Part shown: in pieces, positions 1 through 11,066 of the stretch | Position numbering within the stretch: position 1 is the stretch's first letter | How the letters are laid out: each line of letters opens with the position of its first letter | Source of the DNA: an uncultured delta proteobacterium | Lineage (GTDB): Bacteria > Desulfobacterota > Syntrophia > Syntrophales > Smithellaceae | Direction: 5' to 3' | Assembly: GCA_903907985.1 (NCBI GenBank) | Contig: CAIVQG010000016.1 | Location: 1-32,276 of the forward strand | Length of the DNA stretch: 32,276 bases | Program-made: the position numbers and the translations under genes | The notes under the pieces: model-generated | The model's database searches: none | Told to the model about the DNA's origin: nothing | The model's input: only the letters and a program-made list of their open reading frames with translations

Positions 1-137
1 AGGCTATTCTGGTCAGCGGTTTTTCGGAAACCGATCGAGTCAAGAAGGCTCAGCAACTGGGAGCCGGTGCCTATGTCAAAAAGCCCTATATAATGGAAAG
101 GATCGGCGTGGCCATCCGGGATGAACTCATGCGGTAA
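1..137 (+). CDS. C-terminal end of a response-regulator receiver domain, probably of a hybrid histidine kinase (partial)
   Basis: The reading frame is open from base 3 and stops at TAA 135-137, leaving 44 residues. They match the last third of a CheY-like receiver domain. LVSGF is the beta4 strand with the conserved Ser/Thr position. GAGAYVKKPY carries the invariant Lys-Pro of beta5, and a final amphipathic helix follows. The fragment resembles the C-termini of the two complete hybrid kinases in this window (SSGYSVEG...QKPV and CTGYSEHV...MKPY). It is therefore probably the end of such a kinase, but a stand-alone response regulator cannot be excluded because the gene starts upstream of the window. 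Confidence 0.8.
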   Translation, partial: AILVSGFSETDRVKKAQQLGAGAYVKKPYIMERIGVAIRDELMR

Positions 138-418
138 TCTGCGGCCTTACAAATGGTAATGTTGCCAGCGTAACCGGCTCAGTTTTTATTTAGTTGTAGA
201 TGTTATCGATGGCCAGAAAATTAATTTCATTTTGTATTTAGTAGAAGTACCATAAAATGCAAATTATTTTTCCCGCCTTAATACGGTTACGAAAATTATT
301 CCGCGCTGATCACGAAAACAGTTCAGGATATAGAATATCTTGCTGCTGATAATGCCAGTGCTCACCAGATTTATCTTAAAGACGGCCAACAATTTAATCT
401 CTGGATTGCTAAATAAAC
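138..418. other. Intergenic stretch with a possible short coding relic
   Basis: About 280 bases separate the receiver-domain gene from the end of hbd. No ribosome binding site with a credible gene is visible, and no clear GC-rich hairpin with a T tract. On the plus strand, 282-416 is open for 44 codons without an ATG and has protein-like composition (ending QIYLKDGQQFNLWIAK). It may be the worn C-terminus of a lost gene or chance. The stretch is AT-rich compared with its neighbours. Confidence 0.4.
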
Positions 419-1276
419 TTATTTGCTATAATCGTAGAATCCTCTGCCGGTTTTCCTTCCCAGATATCCGGCGTCAACATATTTTTTCAAAAGCGGACAA
501 GGCCTGTATTTGGAATCACCAAATCCGTTATGCAGAACATCCATAATGGCATAGCAGGTATCCAGGCCGATCAGGTCAGCCAACGCGAGCGGCCCCATGG
601 GATGGTTCATGCCCAGCATCATAATATCGTCGATGGCCTTGGGAGTTCCTACCCCTTCAAAGAGGGCATAAACCGCCTCATTGATCATGGGCATCAAAAT
701 TCGATTGGCGACAAAACCCGGAAAATCGTTGCATTCTACGGGAACCTTGCCGAACTGTTTACTTAAGGTCTCAGTGGTATTATATGTTTCCTGGGAGGTG
801 GCCAGTCCCCGGATGATCTCAACAAGCTTCATCACCGGCACGGGATTCATGAAGTGCATCCCGATAACCAATTCCGGACGTTTGGTGGCGCCGGCGATTT
901 TCGTAATCGGTATCGAAGACGTATTGGTCGCCAGAATCAAACCTGGTTTACAGACTTCATCGAGTTTGCGGAAGATGTTCAGCTTCAGGTCTTCCCTTTC
1001 CACGGCGGCTTCCACAACAAAATCGGCATCCTTCATGTCTTCCAGATTCGTGCTTTTCTTAATCCGACCAAGAATTTCCGTCTTCTGATCAGCAGTCAAT
1101 TTATCTTTGGCCACCAGCCTGTCCAGATTTTTAGTAATCGTATCCAGACCCTTTTCCACAAATTGATCCGCGATATCGTTCATGATGACATGCAAACCGC
1201 CAATCTGCGCCGCAACCTGCGCAATCCCGTTGCCCATCTGACCGGCGCCGATAATACCGAAAGTTTTGATATCCAT
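419..1276 (-). CDS. hbd: 3-hydroxybutyryl-CoA (3-hydroxyacyl-CoA) dehydrogenase
   Basis: 285 residues, the usual length of the short single-function family. It interconverts 3-hydroxybutyryl-CoA and acetoacetyl-CoA with NAD(P)H in the cytoplasm, a step of beta-oxidation or butyrate-type metabolism. The N-terminal Rossmann fold shows GAGQMG at residues 10-15. Ser120 in TNTSS, His141 in [10 protein letters not shown] and Glu153 are the expected substrate-binding residue and catalytic His-Glu pair. The C-terminal helical dimerisation domain ends in [11 protein letters not shown]. The ATG is preceded by GGAGG at a normal distance. It lies 68 bases behind carB on the same strand, so co-transcription is possible although the two functions are unrelated. 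In a syntrophic or fermenting anaerobe the enzyme would serve fatty- or aromatic-acid oxidation; this role is inferred. Confidence 0.95.
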   Translation of the reverse strand: MDIKTFGIIGAGQMGNGIAQVAAQIGGLHVIMNDIADQFVEKGLDTITKNLDRLVAKDKLTADQKTEILGRIKKSTNLEDMKDADFVVEAAVEREDLKLNIFRKLDEVCKPGLILATNTSSIPITKIAGATKRPELVIGMHFMNPVPVMKLVEIIRGLATSQETYNTTETLSKQFGKVPVECNDFPGFVANRILMPMINEAVYALFEGVGTPKAIDDIMMLGMNHPMGPLALADLIGLDTCYAIMDVLHNGFGDSKYRPCPLLKKYVDAGYLGRKTGRGFYDYSK

Positions 1277-1344
1277 TTTTCCCCTCCGCTATACCCTTAA
1301 TCAGGCAAAATGGTTATTTTGCCCGCGGGTCAGCTCATATCTTA

Positions 1345-4300
1345 TTATTTTATTTCTGCATGATAGCTCTGCAAAGATTTAGCGCGGCCGTGTCCCTGGC
1401 GGAAAGCGGCTATTCCCTTCGCCGCCGCCACCGCTGCCGCCAATGTCGTAATATAAGGAATCTTAAATTTAATGGCGGCCTTGCGAATGTAAGAATCATC
1501 GTATTTGCCGAGTCTGCCCACAGGCGTATTGATCACCAGTTGAATCTCACCGTTTTTAATGGCATCGACTATATTGGGCCTTCCTTCGTGCATTTTTAAA
1601 ATGTGTTCAGCGGCAATTCCCTGACTGATCAGGTATTTATGGGTCCCTTCCGAGGCCTTGATTTTAAATCCCATCTTCTGAAAGGCGTGGGCAACTTCCA
1701 GAAAGCCGCCTTTATCCTTTTCCCCCGCCGTAATCAGCACAGTACCCTCTCCGGGAAGAGACTGCTGGGTTGCCTCCTGTGCCTTATAATAGGCCAGGCC
1801 GAAGGAATCGGCCAGACCTAGAACTTCACCGGTAGAGCGCATTTCCGGCCCCAGAATCGGATCGACTTCCTGATACATATTGAAGGGGAAAACTGATTCC
1901 TTAACGCCGAAATGATGAAAAGATTTTTTCTTTAAATTCAGATCACCCAGTTTTTTCCCCAGCATTACCTGTGTGGCCAGACGGGCCATGGAAATATTGC
2001 AAACTTTGGAAACTAGCGGTACAGTGCGCGAAGCGCGGGGATTGGCCTCCAGAATATAAACAACGTCATTGGCAATGGCATACTGAATGTTCATCAAGCC
2101 GACAACGCCGAATTCCACAGCAATTTTTCGAGTATATTCTTCAATTGTCTCTATGTGCCTTGTGGAAATACTGATGGGCGGAATAACGCATGCGGAGTCG
2201 CCGGAATGAACTCCGGCCAGTTCAATGTGCTCCATCACTGCCGGGACAAAGGCGTCGGTGCCGTCGGAAATGGCATCTGCTTCCGCTTCGATGGCGTTTT
2301 CCAGAAACTTATCGATTAGAATCGGCCGCTCCGGTGTAACGTCGACGGCCGCATGGACATAACGTTTGAGCATTTCTTCATCATGCACCACTTCCATGCC
2401 GCGCCCTCCCAGCACATAAGATGGACGCACCATCAGTGGGTAGCCGATGCTGCCCGCGACTTTAAGTGCTTGATCCAGGTTGCTGGCCATGCCGGATTTG
2501 GGCATGGGAATACCGAGCTTGTCCATCATCATCCGGAAACGGTCGCGGTCTTCGGCTAGATCGATGGTTTCCGTCGAGGTGCCGATAATTTTGACACCTG
2601 CTTTGGCCAGATCCGCGGCGATGTTGAGAGGCGTCTGGCCGCCGAATTGAACGATTACGCCTTCCGGCTTTTCCTTTTCATAAATGCTTAATACATCTTC
2701 CACCGTCAGTGGCTCGAAGTACAATTTATTGGATGTATCATAGTCGGTGGAAACGGTTTCCGGGTTACAGTTAACCATGATGGATTCAATGCCTTCATCG
2801 CGCAGGGCAAAGGCCGCGTGCACGCAGCAGTAGTCAAATTCTATGCCCTGGCCGATGCGGTTGGGTCCGCCACCCAGAACCATGATTTTGCGGTTGGCGC
2901 TGACGCCGACCTTATCTTTCGCATTGTAGGTGGAGTAATAATAAGCCGCGTTTTCCACACCGCTGACCGGCACCGCGTCCCAGCTCTCGGCAAGGCCGGC
3001 GGCAAGCCGCTGCTTGCGGATGTCTTCTTCTTTTTTACCCAGAATCTGCGCCAGGTAGCGGTCGGCAAACCCGTCCCTTTTTGCTGCAAGCAGCAGATCG
3101 TCCGGTAGAGCTTTGCCCTTGCCGGCAAGAATCTTTTCTTCCATCTCTACCAGTTCCTTCATTTGTTCAATGAACCACTTTTTGATGTAGGTTCTTGCCC
3201 AAAGGGCTTCTACCGTAGCGCCCTTGCGCAGGGCCTCATACATGATGAATTGCCGCTCCGAGGACGGTTCAGAGAGCATCTCCATCAGTTCATCGAGTGA
3301 TTTTGTGTTAAAGTCTTTTACAAAGCCCAAGCCGTAACGTTTTTTCTCCAGGGAACGAATCGCCTTTTGCAGAGCTTCCTTATAATTTTTACCGATACTC
3401 ATGACTTCGCCGACGGCACGCATCTGCGTACCCAGCTTGTCGATCGCACCGGGGAATTTTTCAAAATCCCAGCGGGAGAATTTTACCACAACATAATCGC
3501 CGGACGGCGTGTATTTTTCCAGCGACCCGTCGCGCCAGTATGGAATTTCATCCATCGTAATGCCCGTTGCCAGGATAGAGGAAATCAAGGCAATCGGAAA
3601 ACCGGTTGCCTTCGAAGCCAGCGCAGAAGAACGCGACGTGCGGGGATTGATCTCAATGACGACAACGCGGTCTGTTTTGGGATCATGAGCAAACTGTACA
3701 TTAGTTCCGCCGATAACCTGAATCGCTTCGACAATGTCGTAAGAATATTTTTGCAGACGCTTCTGGAGATCTTCGGAAATGGTCAACATCGGAGCAGTAC
3801 AGTAAGAATCACCGGTATGCACCCCCATGGCATCAACATTTTCAATAAAGCAGACTGTGATCATCTGATTTTTAGCGTCGCGCACGACTTCCAGTTCCAG
3901 CTCTTCCCAGCCGATGACGGATTCTTCAATCAGAATCTGTCCGATCAGACTGGCGGATATACCCCGGCTGGCAATGAGCCGCAGCTCTTCGAGGTTATAC
4001 ACAATGCCACCGCCCGTGCCACCCATTGTGTACGCCGGACGGACAACCACCGGATAGCCGAGTTTGGCGGCAATCTTTTCAGCTTCTTCCACGGTTACAG
4101 CCGGTTCGCTATTAGGCATATCAATGCCGAGATTCTTCATGGTTTCCTTGAAGGCAATCCGGTCTTCACCGCGTTCGATGGCATCGACCTGCACACCGAT
4201 TACCTTCACATTGTGCTTCTGTAAAACACCCATCTTGTGAAGTTCGGACGTCAGGTTCAAGCCGGTCTGGCCGCCCAGGTTGGGCAAAATCGCATCCGGT

Positions 4301-4545
4301 TTTTCATTTTCAATTATTTCGGTAATCGTTTGAGCATTGAGCGGTTCAATATAAGTGACATCCGCCATGCCCGGGTCAGTCATGATGGTTGCCGGGTTGG
4401 AATTCACCAGCACTATTTGATACCCGAGTTTACGCAGCGCCTTGCAGGCCTGAGTTCCCGAATAATCAAATTCGCAGGCCTGCCCGATGACGATAGGGCC
4501 GGAACCAATAATTAAAACCTTCTTAATATCTGTGCGTTTTCCCAT
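1345..4545 (-). CDS. carB: Carbamoyl-phosphate synthase large subunit
   Basis: 1066 residues, close to the E. coli CarB length of 1073. It makes carbamoyl phosphate from bicarbonate, ammonia delivered by the CarA glutaminase, and two ATP, feeding pyrimidine and arginine synthesis. The two homologous ATP-grasp halves are both visible. The first begins VLIIGSGPIVIGQACEFDYS. The second begins about residue 555 with VLGGGPNRIGQGIEFDYCC, and each contains its own RPSYV/RPAYT and NPR motifs. An allosteric methylglyoxal-synthase-like domain occupies about residues 935-1066. The start MGKRTDIKKV is the family norm, with AAGGG upstream. carA is not in the window; CarB here is followed by hbd rather than by other pyrimidine genes, so the small subunit must lie upstream or elsewhere. 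Confidence 0.98.
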   Translation of the reverse strand: MGKRTDIKKVLIIGSGPIVIGQACEFDYSGTQACKALRKLGYQIVLVNSNPATIMTDPGMADVTYIEPLNAQTITEIIENEKPDAILPNLGGQTGLNLTSELHKMGVLQKHNVKVIGVQVDAIERGEDRIAFKETMKNLGIDMPNSEPAVTVEEAEKIAAKLGYPVVVRPAYTMGGTGGGIVYNLEELRLIASRGISASLIGQILIEESVIGWEELELEVVRDAKNQMITVCFIENVDAMGVHTGDSYCTAPMLTISEDLQKRLQKYSYDIVEAIQVIGGTNVQFAHDPKTDRVVVIEINPRTSRSSALASKATGFPIALISSILATGITMDEIPYWRDGSLEKYTPSGDYVVVKFSRWDFEKFPGAIDKLGTQMRAVGEVMSIGKNYKEALQKAIRSLEKKRYGLGFVKDFNTKSLDELMEMLSEPSSERQFIMYEALRKGATVEALWARTYIKKWFIEQMKELVEMEEKILAGKGKALPDDLLLAAKRDGFADRYLAQILGKKEEDIRKQRLAAGLAESWDAVPVSGVENAAYYYSTYNAKDKVGVSANRKIMVLGGGPNRIGQGIEFDYCCVHAAFALRDEGIESIMVNCNPETVSTDYDTSNKLYFEPLTVEDVLSIYEKEKPEGVIVQFGGQTPLNIAADLAKAGVKIIGTSTETIDLAEDRDRFRMMMDKLGIPMPKSGMASNLDQALKVAGSIGYPLMVRPSYVLGGRGMEVVHDEEMLKRYVHAAVDVTPERPILIDKFLENAIEAEADAISDGTDAFVPAVMEHIELAGVHSGDSACVIPPISISTRHIETIEEYTRKIAVEFGVVGLMNIQYAIANDVVYILEANPRASRTVPLVSKVCNISMARLATQVMLGKKLGDLNLKKKSFHHFGVKESVFPFNMYQEVDPILGPEMRSTGEVLGLADSFGLAYYKAQEATQQSLPGEGTVLITAGEKDKGGFLEVAHAFQKMGFKIKASEGTHKYLISQGIAAEHILKMHEGRPNIVDAIKNGEIQLVINTPVGRLGKYDDSYIRKAAIKFKIPYITTLAAAVAAAKGIAAFRQGHGRAKSLQSYHAEIK

Positions 4546-4570
4546 TTTTTTACCCTTTTATCCTTCCGGT

Positions 4571-4702
4571 TTATTTTATTATTTTATCGTAATTACTCAG
4601 GTAGATAGGCTGAAGGCCATTATCATCCACAAAATAAAGACGTGTCAGCGTATCTAATCGTTTTGGGTCTTGTGCGATCGCTTCTGTTTTTTTACCTTCA
4701 GT
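4571..4702 (-). other. Short open stretch downstream of queF, possible coding relic
   Basis: Between queF and carB, the minus strand is open for 43 codons from just after a TAG (4703-4705) to TAA (4571-4573). The translation has balanced, protein-like composition (for example TRLYFVDDNGLQPIYLSNYD), but there is no ATG and no ribosome binding site. In the same frame just before the TAG there are further plausible residues (YSGIWVEGK). It may be the worn end of a gene, or chance. I do not recognise a family. Confidence 0.2.
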
Positions 4703-4733
4703 CTATTTCCCTTCAACCCATATGCCCGAGTAG

Positions 4734-5138
4734 TTATTTTTTATATTCCGCATCAACCGTTATTCCGATCCCACCACGGACAGCAAATTCCGCACTTACT
4801 TTGCACCAGCGCGGTTTCAATGCGGCAACCAAATCATCAAGGAGCATGTTGGTCAAATGTTCATGAAAAACACCTTCGTTACGGAAAGACCATAAATATA
4901 ACTTCAGTGACTTTGATTCGACAATTTTTTTATCCGGAACATACTGTATTTTTATTTTCGCATAATCCGGCTGGCCGGTCATTGGGCAGACACAGGTAAA
5001 TTCTTCCGTCTGTAATGTAACCGTGTAGTTACGGTCCGAGTGGTGATTGGGAAAAGTCTCAAGTTTTTTGACTGGTTGAGTTGTTTTGCCCAGCAACGTT
5101 AAATCGGATAAATCGTCTTTCTTTGTGCCCTTGGCCAT
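4734..5138 (-). CDS. queF: NADPH-dependent 7-cyano-7-deazaguanine reductase (preQ0 reductase)
   Basis: 134 residues, the short single-domain form of QueF. The enzyme reduces the nitrile of preQ0 to the amine of preQ1, the last free-base step before queuosine is inserted in tRNA. Cys51 in VCPMTGQPDYAKI is the covalent catalytic cysteine with its downstream Asp58. ESKSLKLYLWSFRNEG at 74-89 is the QueF signature that binds NADPH, followed by FHEH. I place the start at the internal ATG (MAKGTKKDD), preceded by GGAG. The frame stays open for 22 codons further upstream, but that part is Cys/Phe-rich and unlike the family. The gene is divergent from the zinc-ribbon gene. No preQ1 riboswitch consensus was found in its leader, only a simple hairpin. 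Confidence 0.95.
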   Translation of the reverse strand: MAKGTKKDDLSDLTLLGKTTQPVKKLETFPNHHSDRNYTVTLQTEEFTCVCPMTGQPDYAKIKIQYVPDKKIVESKSLKLYLWSFRNEGVFHEHLTNMLLDDLVAALKPRWCKVSAEFAVRGGIGITVDAEYKK

Positions 5139-5160
5139 AGTTTTTATCTCCGTACAAAAT

Positions 5161-5186
5161 TGTTCTTTGTGCTTACAGAAAGAACA
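5161..5186. promoter_or_regulatory. Perfect 8-bp inverted repeat in the queF leader
   Basis: TGTTCTTT (5161-5168) and AAAGAACA (5179-5186) form an 8-bp perfect inverted repeat around a 10-base centre, 23 bases before the queF start and in the divergent spacer shared with the zinc-ribbon gene. It could be an operator or an mRNA hairpin. It does not fit the preQ1-I riboswitch pattern I know. Confidence 0.35.
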
Positions 5187-5287
5187 GGATAATTTCAAGA
5201 ACATTCCTTGGCGGATGAAAAATATTATTCACCATCGAAATTGCTTTTGTGCTAGATTTACAGACATTAACTTCAAGGAGGCAAACA

Positions 5288-5470
5288 ATGACTGAAACTA
5301 ATGCCAACATTCCAGAAAATACATGGAAATGCAGCAATTGCGGCAATACATTGGTTGCGGCGCAGCCGCCGGAGAACTGCCCCGTCTGCCAACAAAAATG
5401 CACCTTTCTGAATGTCACCTGCTATGAACCGGACTGCGGTTTTACCGGTATGGACAAAAGGCTGAAATAG
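5288..5470 (+). CDS. Small rubredoxin-like / zinc-ribbon protein
   Basis: 60 residues, starting at the ATG behind a strong AAGGAGG. After a short polar N-terminus it has WKCSNCGN (Cys15, Cys18) and ENCPVC (Cys31, Cys34), the CxxCG...CPxC pair seen in the rubredoxin-like domain of rubrerythrins and in small zinc ribbons. Three further cysteines (38, 45, 50) follow in QQKCTFLNVTCYEPDCG and could form part of a second site. There is no rubrerythrin di-iron domain. The metal (Fe or Zn) cannot be read from the sequence. In anaerobes such proteins are often linked to electron transfer or oxidative-stress defence, but no role is shown here. It is divergent from queF and is followed by a candidate terminator. 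Confidence 0.8.
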   Translation: MTETNANIPENTWKCSNCGNTLVAAQPPENCPVCQQKCTFLNVTCYEPDCGFTGMDKRLK

Positions 5471-5489
5471 AATTAACTGCCATTCCTTT

Positions 5490-5553
5490 ATAATCATTGA
5501 TAATTATTTACCGCTTTCGATCCTGTTCCCTATTCGCTCAATGATTATTTTTT
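5490..5553 (+). terminator. Candidate terminator after the zinc-ribbon gene
   Basis: ATAATCATTGA (5490-5500) and TCAATGATTAT (5538-5548) are perfect 11-base inverted copies, followed by a run of six T (5548-5553). The stem is AT-rich and the loop is long (37 bases), so termination would be weak. It also lies just ahead of the hydrolase gene, so an operator role is possible. Confidence 0.4.
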
Positions 5554-5577
5554 ATTAATTTTCGGAAATATTTATTC

Positions 5578-6390
5578 ATGATACGCATTAAAGTAGCTGA
5601 CTTGGCAGTGGATAAGGAACTATCGGCACACAGGAAATTTGATTATCCTCTTCTCTTTATCCACGGAGCCGGAGTAAATACTGAATATCTAAAAAATTAC
5701 ATCAACTTCTTCTCCGGCGCGGGATGGGATTGTTACGCTCTTAATTTGCGTGGTCATGGTCCCAGCGATCCCGGTGCCAGACTGGAAATACTCACTCTTG
5801 AAGACTATGTGGAAGATGTAAATAAAGTACGCCGAGCTCTGGATATCGAGAATTGCGCTCTCATCGGGCACAGCATGGGCGGATTAATTGCACTGAAGAC
5901 AAATGAAGGTTCGGATAAAATTAAAGCCCTGGTTTTGATCGCCAGCGCTCCGCCAAAAGGCGTTAAATTCGAATTTAAGAAAAATATGACTTTAGTGAGA
6001 ATTGTCCTGCGGGGGATCTGGAATTCCCTAAGAAAGAAATCCACTAAGCCGAGCTTTGCCATTGCCAGGAAAACCGTGTTGAACAATCTCGAAGGAGCCA
6101 CGAAAACGGCCATGTTCAATATTATGCAGCCTGAATCTTTAGTTGTCAGCCGCGAGATCGGCAAAGGGTATCCGATTGCTGTTGATAAAATTCGCAGCCC
6201 CAAACTGGTTATCGGCTGCAAAAAGGATGCAGTAACCCTCGAAAAGATGGAAGCAAAAATCGCCCAATTTATCAAGGCGGACAAATACATTGCCTACGAA
6301 CAATTCGCTCATATGATTATGGTGGAGCAAGGCTGGGAAAAATCAGCGGAAGATATTCGGGACTGGCTGGCAGCGTCAGTAAAAAATTAA
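5578..6390 (+). CDS. Alpha/beta-fold hydrolase
   Basis: 270 residues of the alpha/beta-hydrolase superfamily. The oxyanion-hole segment is LLFIHGAG (His29-Gly30). The nucleophile elbow is GHSMGG with Ser99. A late Asp in GCKKDAVT (about residue 221) and His in FAHMIM near the C-terminus complete a plausible catalytic triad. NLRGHGPSD is the usual strand-4 loop. A lid region rich in Lys/Arg lies about residues 130-175. No signal peptide is visible, so it should be cytoplasmic. Substrate cannot be told: esterase, lipase-like or C-C hydrolase are all possible. The ribosome binding site is weak (GGAAA). It stands alone, convergent with prfC. Confidence 0.9.
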   Translation: MIRIKVADLAVDKELSAHRKFDYPLLFIHGAGVNTEYLKNYINFFSGAGWDCYALNLRGHGPSDPGARLEILTLEDYVEDVNKVRRALDIENCALIGHSMGGLIALKTNEGSDKIKALVLIASAPPKGVKFEFKKNMTLVRIVLRGIWNSLRKKSTKPSFAIARKTVLNNLEGATKTAMFNIMQPESLVVSREIGKGYPIAVDKIRSPKLVIGCKKDAVTLEKMEAKIAQFIKADKYIAYEQFAHMIMVEQGWEKSAEDIRDWLAASVKN

Positions 6391-6443
6391 AAGTAATTTC
6401 ATCTTTGCCGTCTCGAGGATGGAAATATCATTTTCGGGGTATT

Positions 6444-8030
6444 TTAATTTTTTTCCATTGTCTTGAGGAACGTGATTTGCGGCCATTCTTCCATCGTATG
6501 GGCCAGACGCCAATCGTTCAAGGCCAGATAAACCAAATTGCCTTCCGTATCGAGCGCCAGGTTGGTATGGTGTTTCTTCTGGAAATCTTCCATTTTTTTA
6601 GCATCGGATGAAGTCACCCAGCGGGCGGCAGCATAATCAGTCTTTTCATAATCGGCATAGACACTGTATTCATCTTTGAGCCTCGCCATGGTAACATCAA
6701 ATTGCAGGATACCGACAGCACCCAGGATATTGTCCGAACCCCACAACGGCTTGAAAACCTGAATCGCACCTTCTTCGGACAGCTGAATCAAACCCTTCTG
6801 CAAATGCTTGATCCGCAGTGGGTCTTTCAGGTGTACGCGGCAGAAATGTTCCGGGGCAAAGTGCGGAATGCCGGTGAATTTAAGCGGCTCTTTGAGCGAA
6901 AAGGTGTCGCCGATCTTGATGGTGCCGTGATTATGAATGCCGATAATATCTCCCGGATAGGCTTCTTCAATATTGGTCCGATCCTGCGCCATAAAGATTG
7001 TCGCATTGGACAAACTGACTTCTTTGCCGAGGCGATGCTGCTGTACCTTCATGCCCCGCTGGAATTTACCCGAGCAAATACGCAGAAAAGCGATGCGGTC
7101 ACGGTGCGCCGGATCCATATTGGCTTGGATTTTAAAGACAAAGCCGGAGAAATCATCTTCATCGGGGGACACAATCCTTGTTATAGTAGGCCGCGGCACG
7201 GGCGCCGGAGCAATCTCGACAAAAGCTTCCAACAGTTCCTTCACTCCGAAATTATTGATGGCGCTGCCGAAGAACACCGGCGTCTGGCTGGCCTTCAAAT
7301 ATTCCTTGTGATCAAAGGGATTGGCCGCACCCTCCAGCAGTTCAATTTCCTCTCTAAGTTCTGCAGCCTGGCTGCCGAGAAGCTCGTCGAGCAGCGAGTC
7401 GGATAGATCTTCTATAATCACGCCTTCATCGGAGCGGCGGCTTTTGCCGGGAGTAAACAGATGCAATGTTTTATTATAGAGATTATAAACACCTTTGAAA
7501 CGCTTGCCCATTCCAATCGGCCAGGAAAGCGGCGAACATTCAATTTGCAGTTTATCTTCGATATCCGCCAGAATATTCAGCGGCAAGAGGCAATCGCGGT
7601 CCATTTTATTAATAAAAGTTATGATCGGCGTATTGCGCAGACGGCAAACATCCATCAGTTTCTGGGTCTGCGTCTCCACTCCCTTAGCGCCGTCAATTAC
7701 CATTAACGCGCTATCCACGGCGGTAAGCACACGGTAAGTATCTTCGGAAAAGTCCTGATGGCCGGGAGTATCCAGCAGGTTGATTTCGCAGCCCGCATAC
7801 TCAAACTTCATTACCGACGAAGTGACGGAGATGCCACGCTCTTTTTCAATGGACATCCAGTCGGAGAGCGCATGTTTGGATGCTTTGCGTGCTTTCACCG
7901 CTCCGGCCATTTGAATAGCGCCGCCGAATAACAACAGTTTTTCGGTCAGCGTAGTTTTCCCCGCATCGGGGTGGCTGATAATGCCGAAGGTTCGGCGGCG
8001 TTCAATTTCTTTCAGTAATTGCTTGCTCAA
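6444..8030 (-). CDS. prfC: Peptide chain release factor 3
   Basis: 528 residues, the normal RF3 length. RF3 is the translational GTPase that recycles RF1/RF2 from the ribosome after peptide release. GTPase motifs are G1 HPDAGKTT (20-27), G3 DTPGH (87-91) and G4 NKMD (141-144), with GISVTSS as the switch I region. The opening [18 protein letters not shown] is typical of RF3 and separates it from EF-G. The C-terminal half has the RF3-specific domains ending [20 protein letters not shown]. The start is a TTG: no in-frame ATG lies between it and an upstream stop, and the N-terminus matches family length. It lies with MBL-fold and typA genes on the same strand, with gaps under 80 bases. Confidence 0.97.
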   Translation of the reverse strand: MSKQLLKEIERRRTFGIISHPDAGKTTLTEKLLLFGGAIQMAGAVKARKASKHALSDWMSIEKERGISVTSSVMKFEYAGCEINLLDTPGHQDFSEDTYRVLTAVDSALMVIDGAKGVETQTQKLMDVCRLRNTPIITFINKMDRDCLLPLNILADIEDKLQIECSPLSWPIGMGKRFKGVYNLYNKTLHLFTPGKSRRSDEGVIIEDLSDSLLDELLGSQAAELREEIELLEGAANPFDHKEYLKASQTPVFFGSAINNFGVKELLEAFVEIAPAPVPRPTITRIVSPDEDDFSGFVFKIQANMDPAHRDRIAFLRICSGKFQRGMKVQQHRLGKEVSLSNATIFMAQDRTNIEEAYPGDIIGIHNHGTIKIGDTFSLKEPLKFTGIPHFAPEHFCRVHLKDPLRIKHLQKGLIQLSEEGAIQVFKPLWGSDNILGAVGILQFDVTMARLKDEYSVYADYEKTDYAAARWVTSSDAKKMEDFQKKHHTNLALDTEGNLVYLALNDWRLAHTMEEWPQITFLKTMEKN

Positions 8031-8107
8031 AACGATCTCTTTATTTTTAAATTATTTCCAACAGACACAAAAGATACTGACCACAAATCAAAAATATTAG
8101 CACCTCA

Positions 8108-9076
8108 TCACTGTACCGTATAAACTAAAATATCACCATCCTGCTCTTCTTTGATTATACCTTTATCCTTCAGATCCAGCAAGTGGACATAGGTTTCGTT
8201 TAAAGCCAGAAACTTGTCAAAATCTGGCAAATCATTGCCGAAGACTCCCAGAGCAACCTGAAAAGCAGTTTTTGGTGTTGTGCCAAGGCACTGGAGAACC
8301 AACTGCGTTCGTTCAGCATGATGGACGTGTAGCTCCTGAACACGCGCCTGCACATTTCCCATAACATTGCCATGACCGGGATATATTTTCCCGACAGGCA
8401 AACTGGCAACTTTATCCAGAGATGCTAAAAAGTTTTCAAGCGGCCGGAAATCTTCGTCAAACAGATCAGGGCTCAAGTTGGGAGTTATGTGCGGCAAAAC
8501 CGTATCCCCGGAAAGCAAAATACCTTCCTTGCGGAAACAATAACAAATATGGCCATTGGAGTGTCCGGGAGTAAAGATAGATTCAAATTGCCACGCGCCA
8601 AATTCCCTTATTTCATTGGGCTGCAAACAGTAATCACCTTTAAATTGTGCAACGATATTACGCGTGGCACTGAACACTTCAATCGTATTATCAACTTGAT
8701 GTTCGGAGAGACCATGGGACAGATAAAATTTCTTCATCTTCAGAATCAATAAATCCGTTTGGGAATAATTCCGGTTGGATTCATCAGCCGCTGCGGAAAG
8801 ATGAATTATCGCTTCCGATTCTTTTTTAATCAATCCGGCCATGCCGCAATGATCACCATGGGAATGAGTTATATAGATAACCCGAACCGACTCTATATCC
8901 TGCCCGATACTTTCCAGATCCTTTTTCAGCAGATCAAAAGAGCCGCTGATATCAAGGCCGGTATCAAAAAGAGCAACTTCTTTGTTATGCACCAATGCGT
9001 ATACATGCACATGATTAAGCCGAAAAGACATGGGCAGAGTAATACAATAAAAGTTATTGGAAATTTGATTAATCAA
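8108..9076 (-). CDS. Metallo-beta-lactamase-fold hydrolase with C-terminal winged-helix-like tail
   Basis: 322 residues of the MBL superfamily (glyoxalase II / LACTB2-like group). The metal ligands are complete: HSHGDH at 71-76, His172 in TPGHSNGH, Asp191 in LLSGDT and His235 in YPGHGNVM. The last 80 residues form a small helical, winged-helix-like domain as in LACTB2-type hydrolases and nucleases. No signal peptide is present. The start codon is TTG; the first 15 residues (ISNNFYCITLPM) belong to the MBL fold, so the later ATG at residue 16 would cut the domain. Sitting between two translation GTPases suggests an RNA-related role, but thioester or lactone hydrolysis is as likely. The substrate is unknown. 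Confidence 0.9.
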   Translation of the reverse strand: MINQISNNFYCITLPMSFRLNHVHVYALVHNKEVALFDTGLDISGSFDLLKKDLESIGQDIESVRVIYITHSHGDHCGMAGLIKKESEAIIHLSAAADESNRNYSQTDLLILKMKKFYLSHGLSEHQVDNTIEVFSATRNIVAQFKGDYCLQPNEIREFGAWQFESIFTPGHSNGHICYCFRKEGILLSGDTVLPHITPNLSPDLFDEDFRPLENFLASLDKVASLPVGKIYPGHGNVMGNVQARVQELHVHHAERTQLVLQCLGTTPKTAFQVALGVFGNDLPDFDKFLALNETYVHLLDLKDKGIIKEEQDGDILVYTVQ

Positions 9077-9144
9077 GTTCTTATTATCTTCAGAATATTA
9101 GTATAAGTGATTTCAGCCCGGCATCACACTTTTGCACCAAGCTG

Positions 9145-10968
<1,824 letters not shown>

Positions 10969-11066
10969 AGGTTTAATTTCTCATCTCTTCTTTTCTGTGT
11001 TGGTTTTCGGAATTAATCTCGGTGGAAATTGAACCAATTTTAATTTGGGATGGCCAAAACACTTTT

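Noticed and set aside
3367-4224. A 285-codon plus-strand open frame inside carB
   Set aside because: It lies fully antisense to the clear carB coding sequence, has no good ribosome binding site and a translation rich in Arg, His, Phe and Asn, as expected of an antisense shadow.
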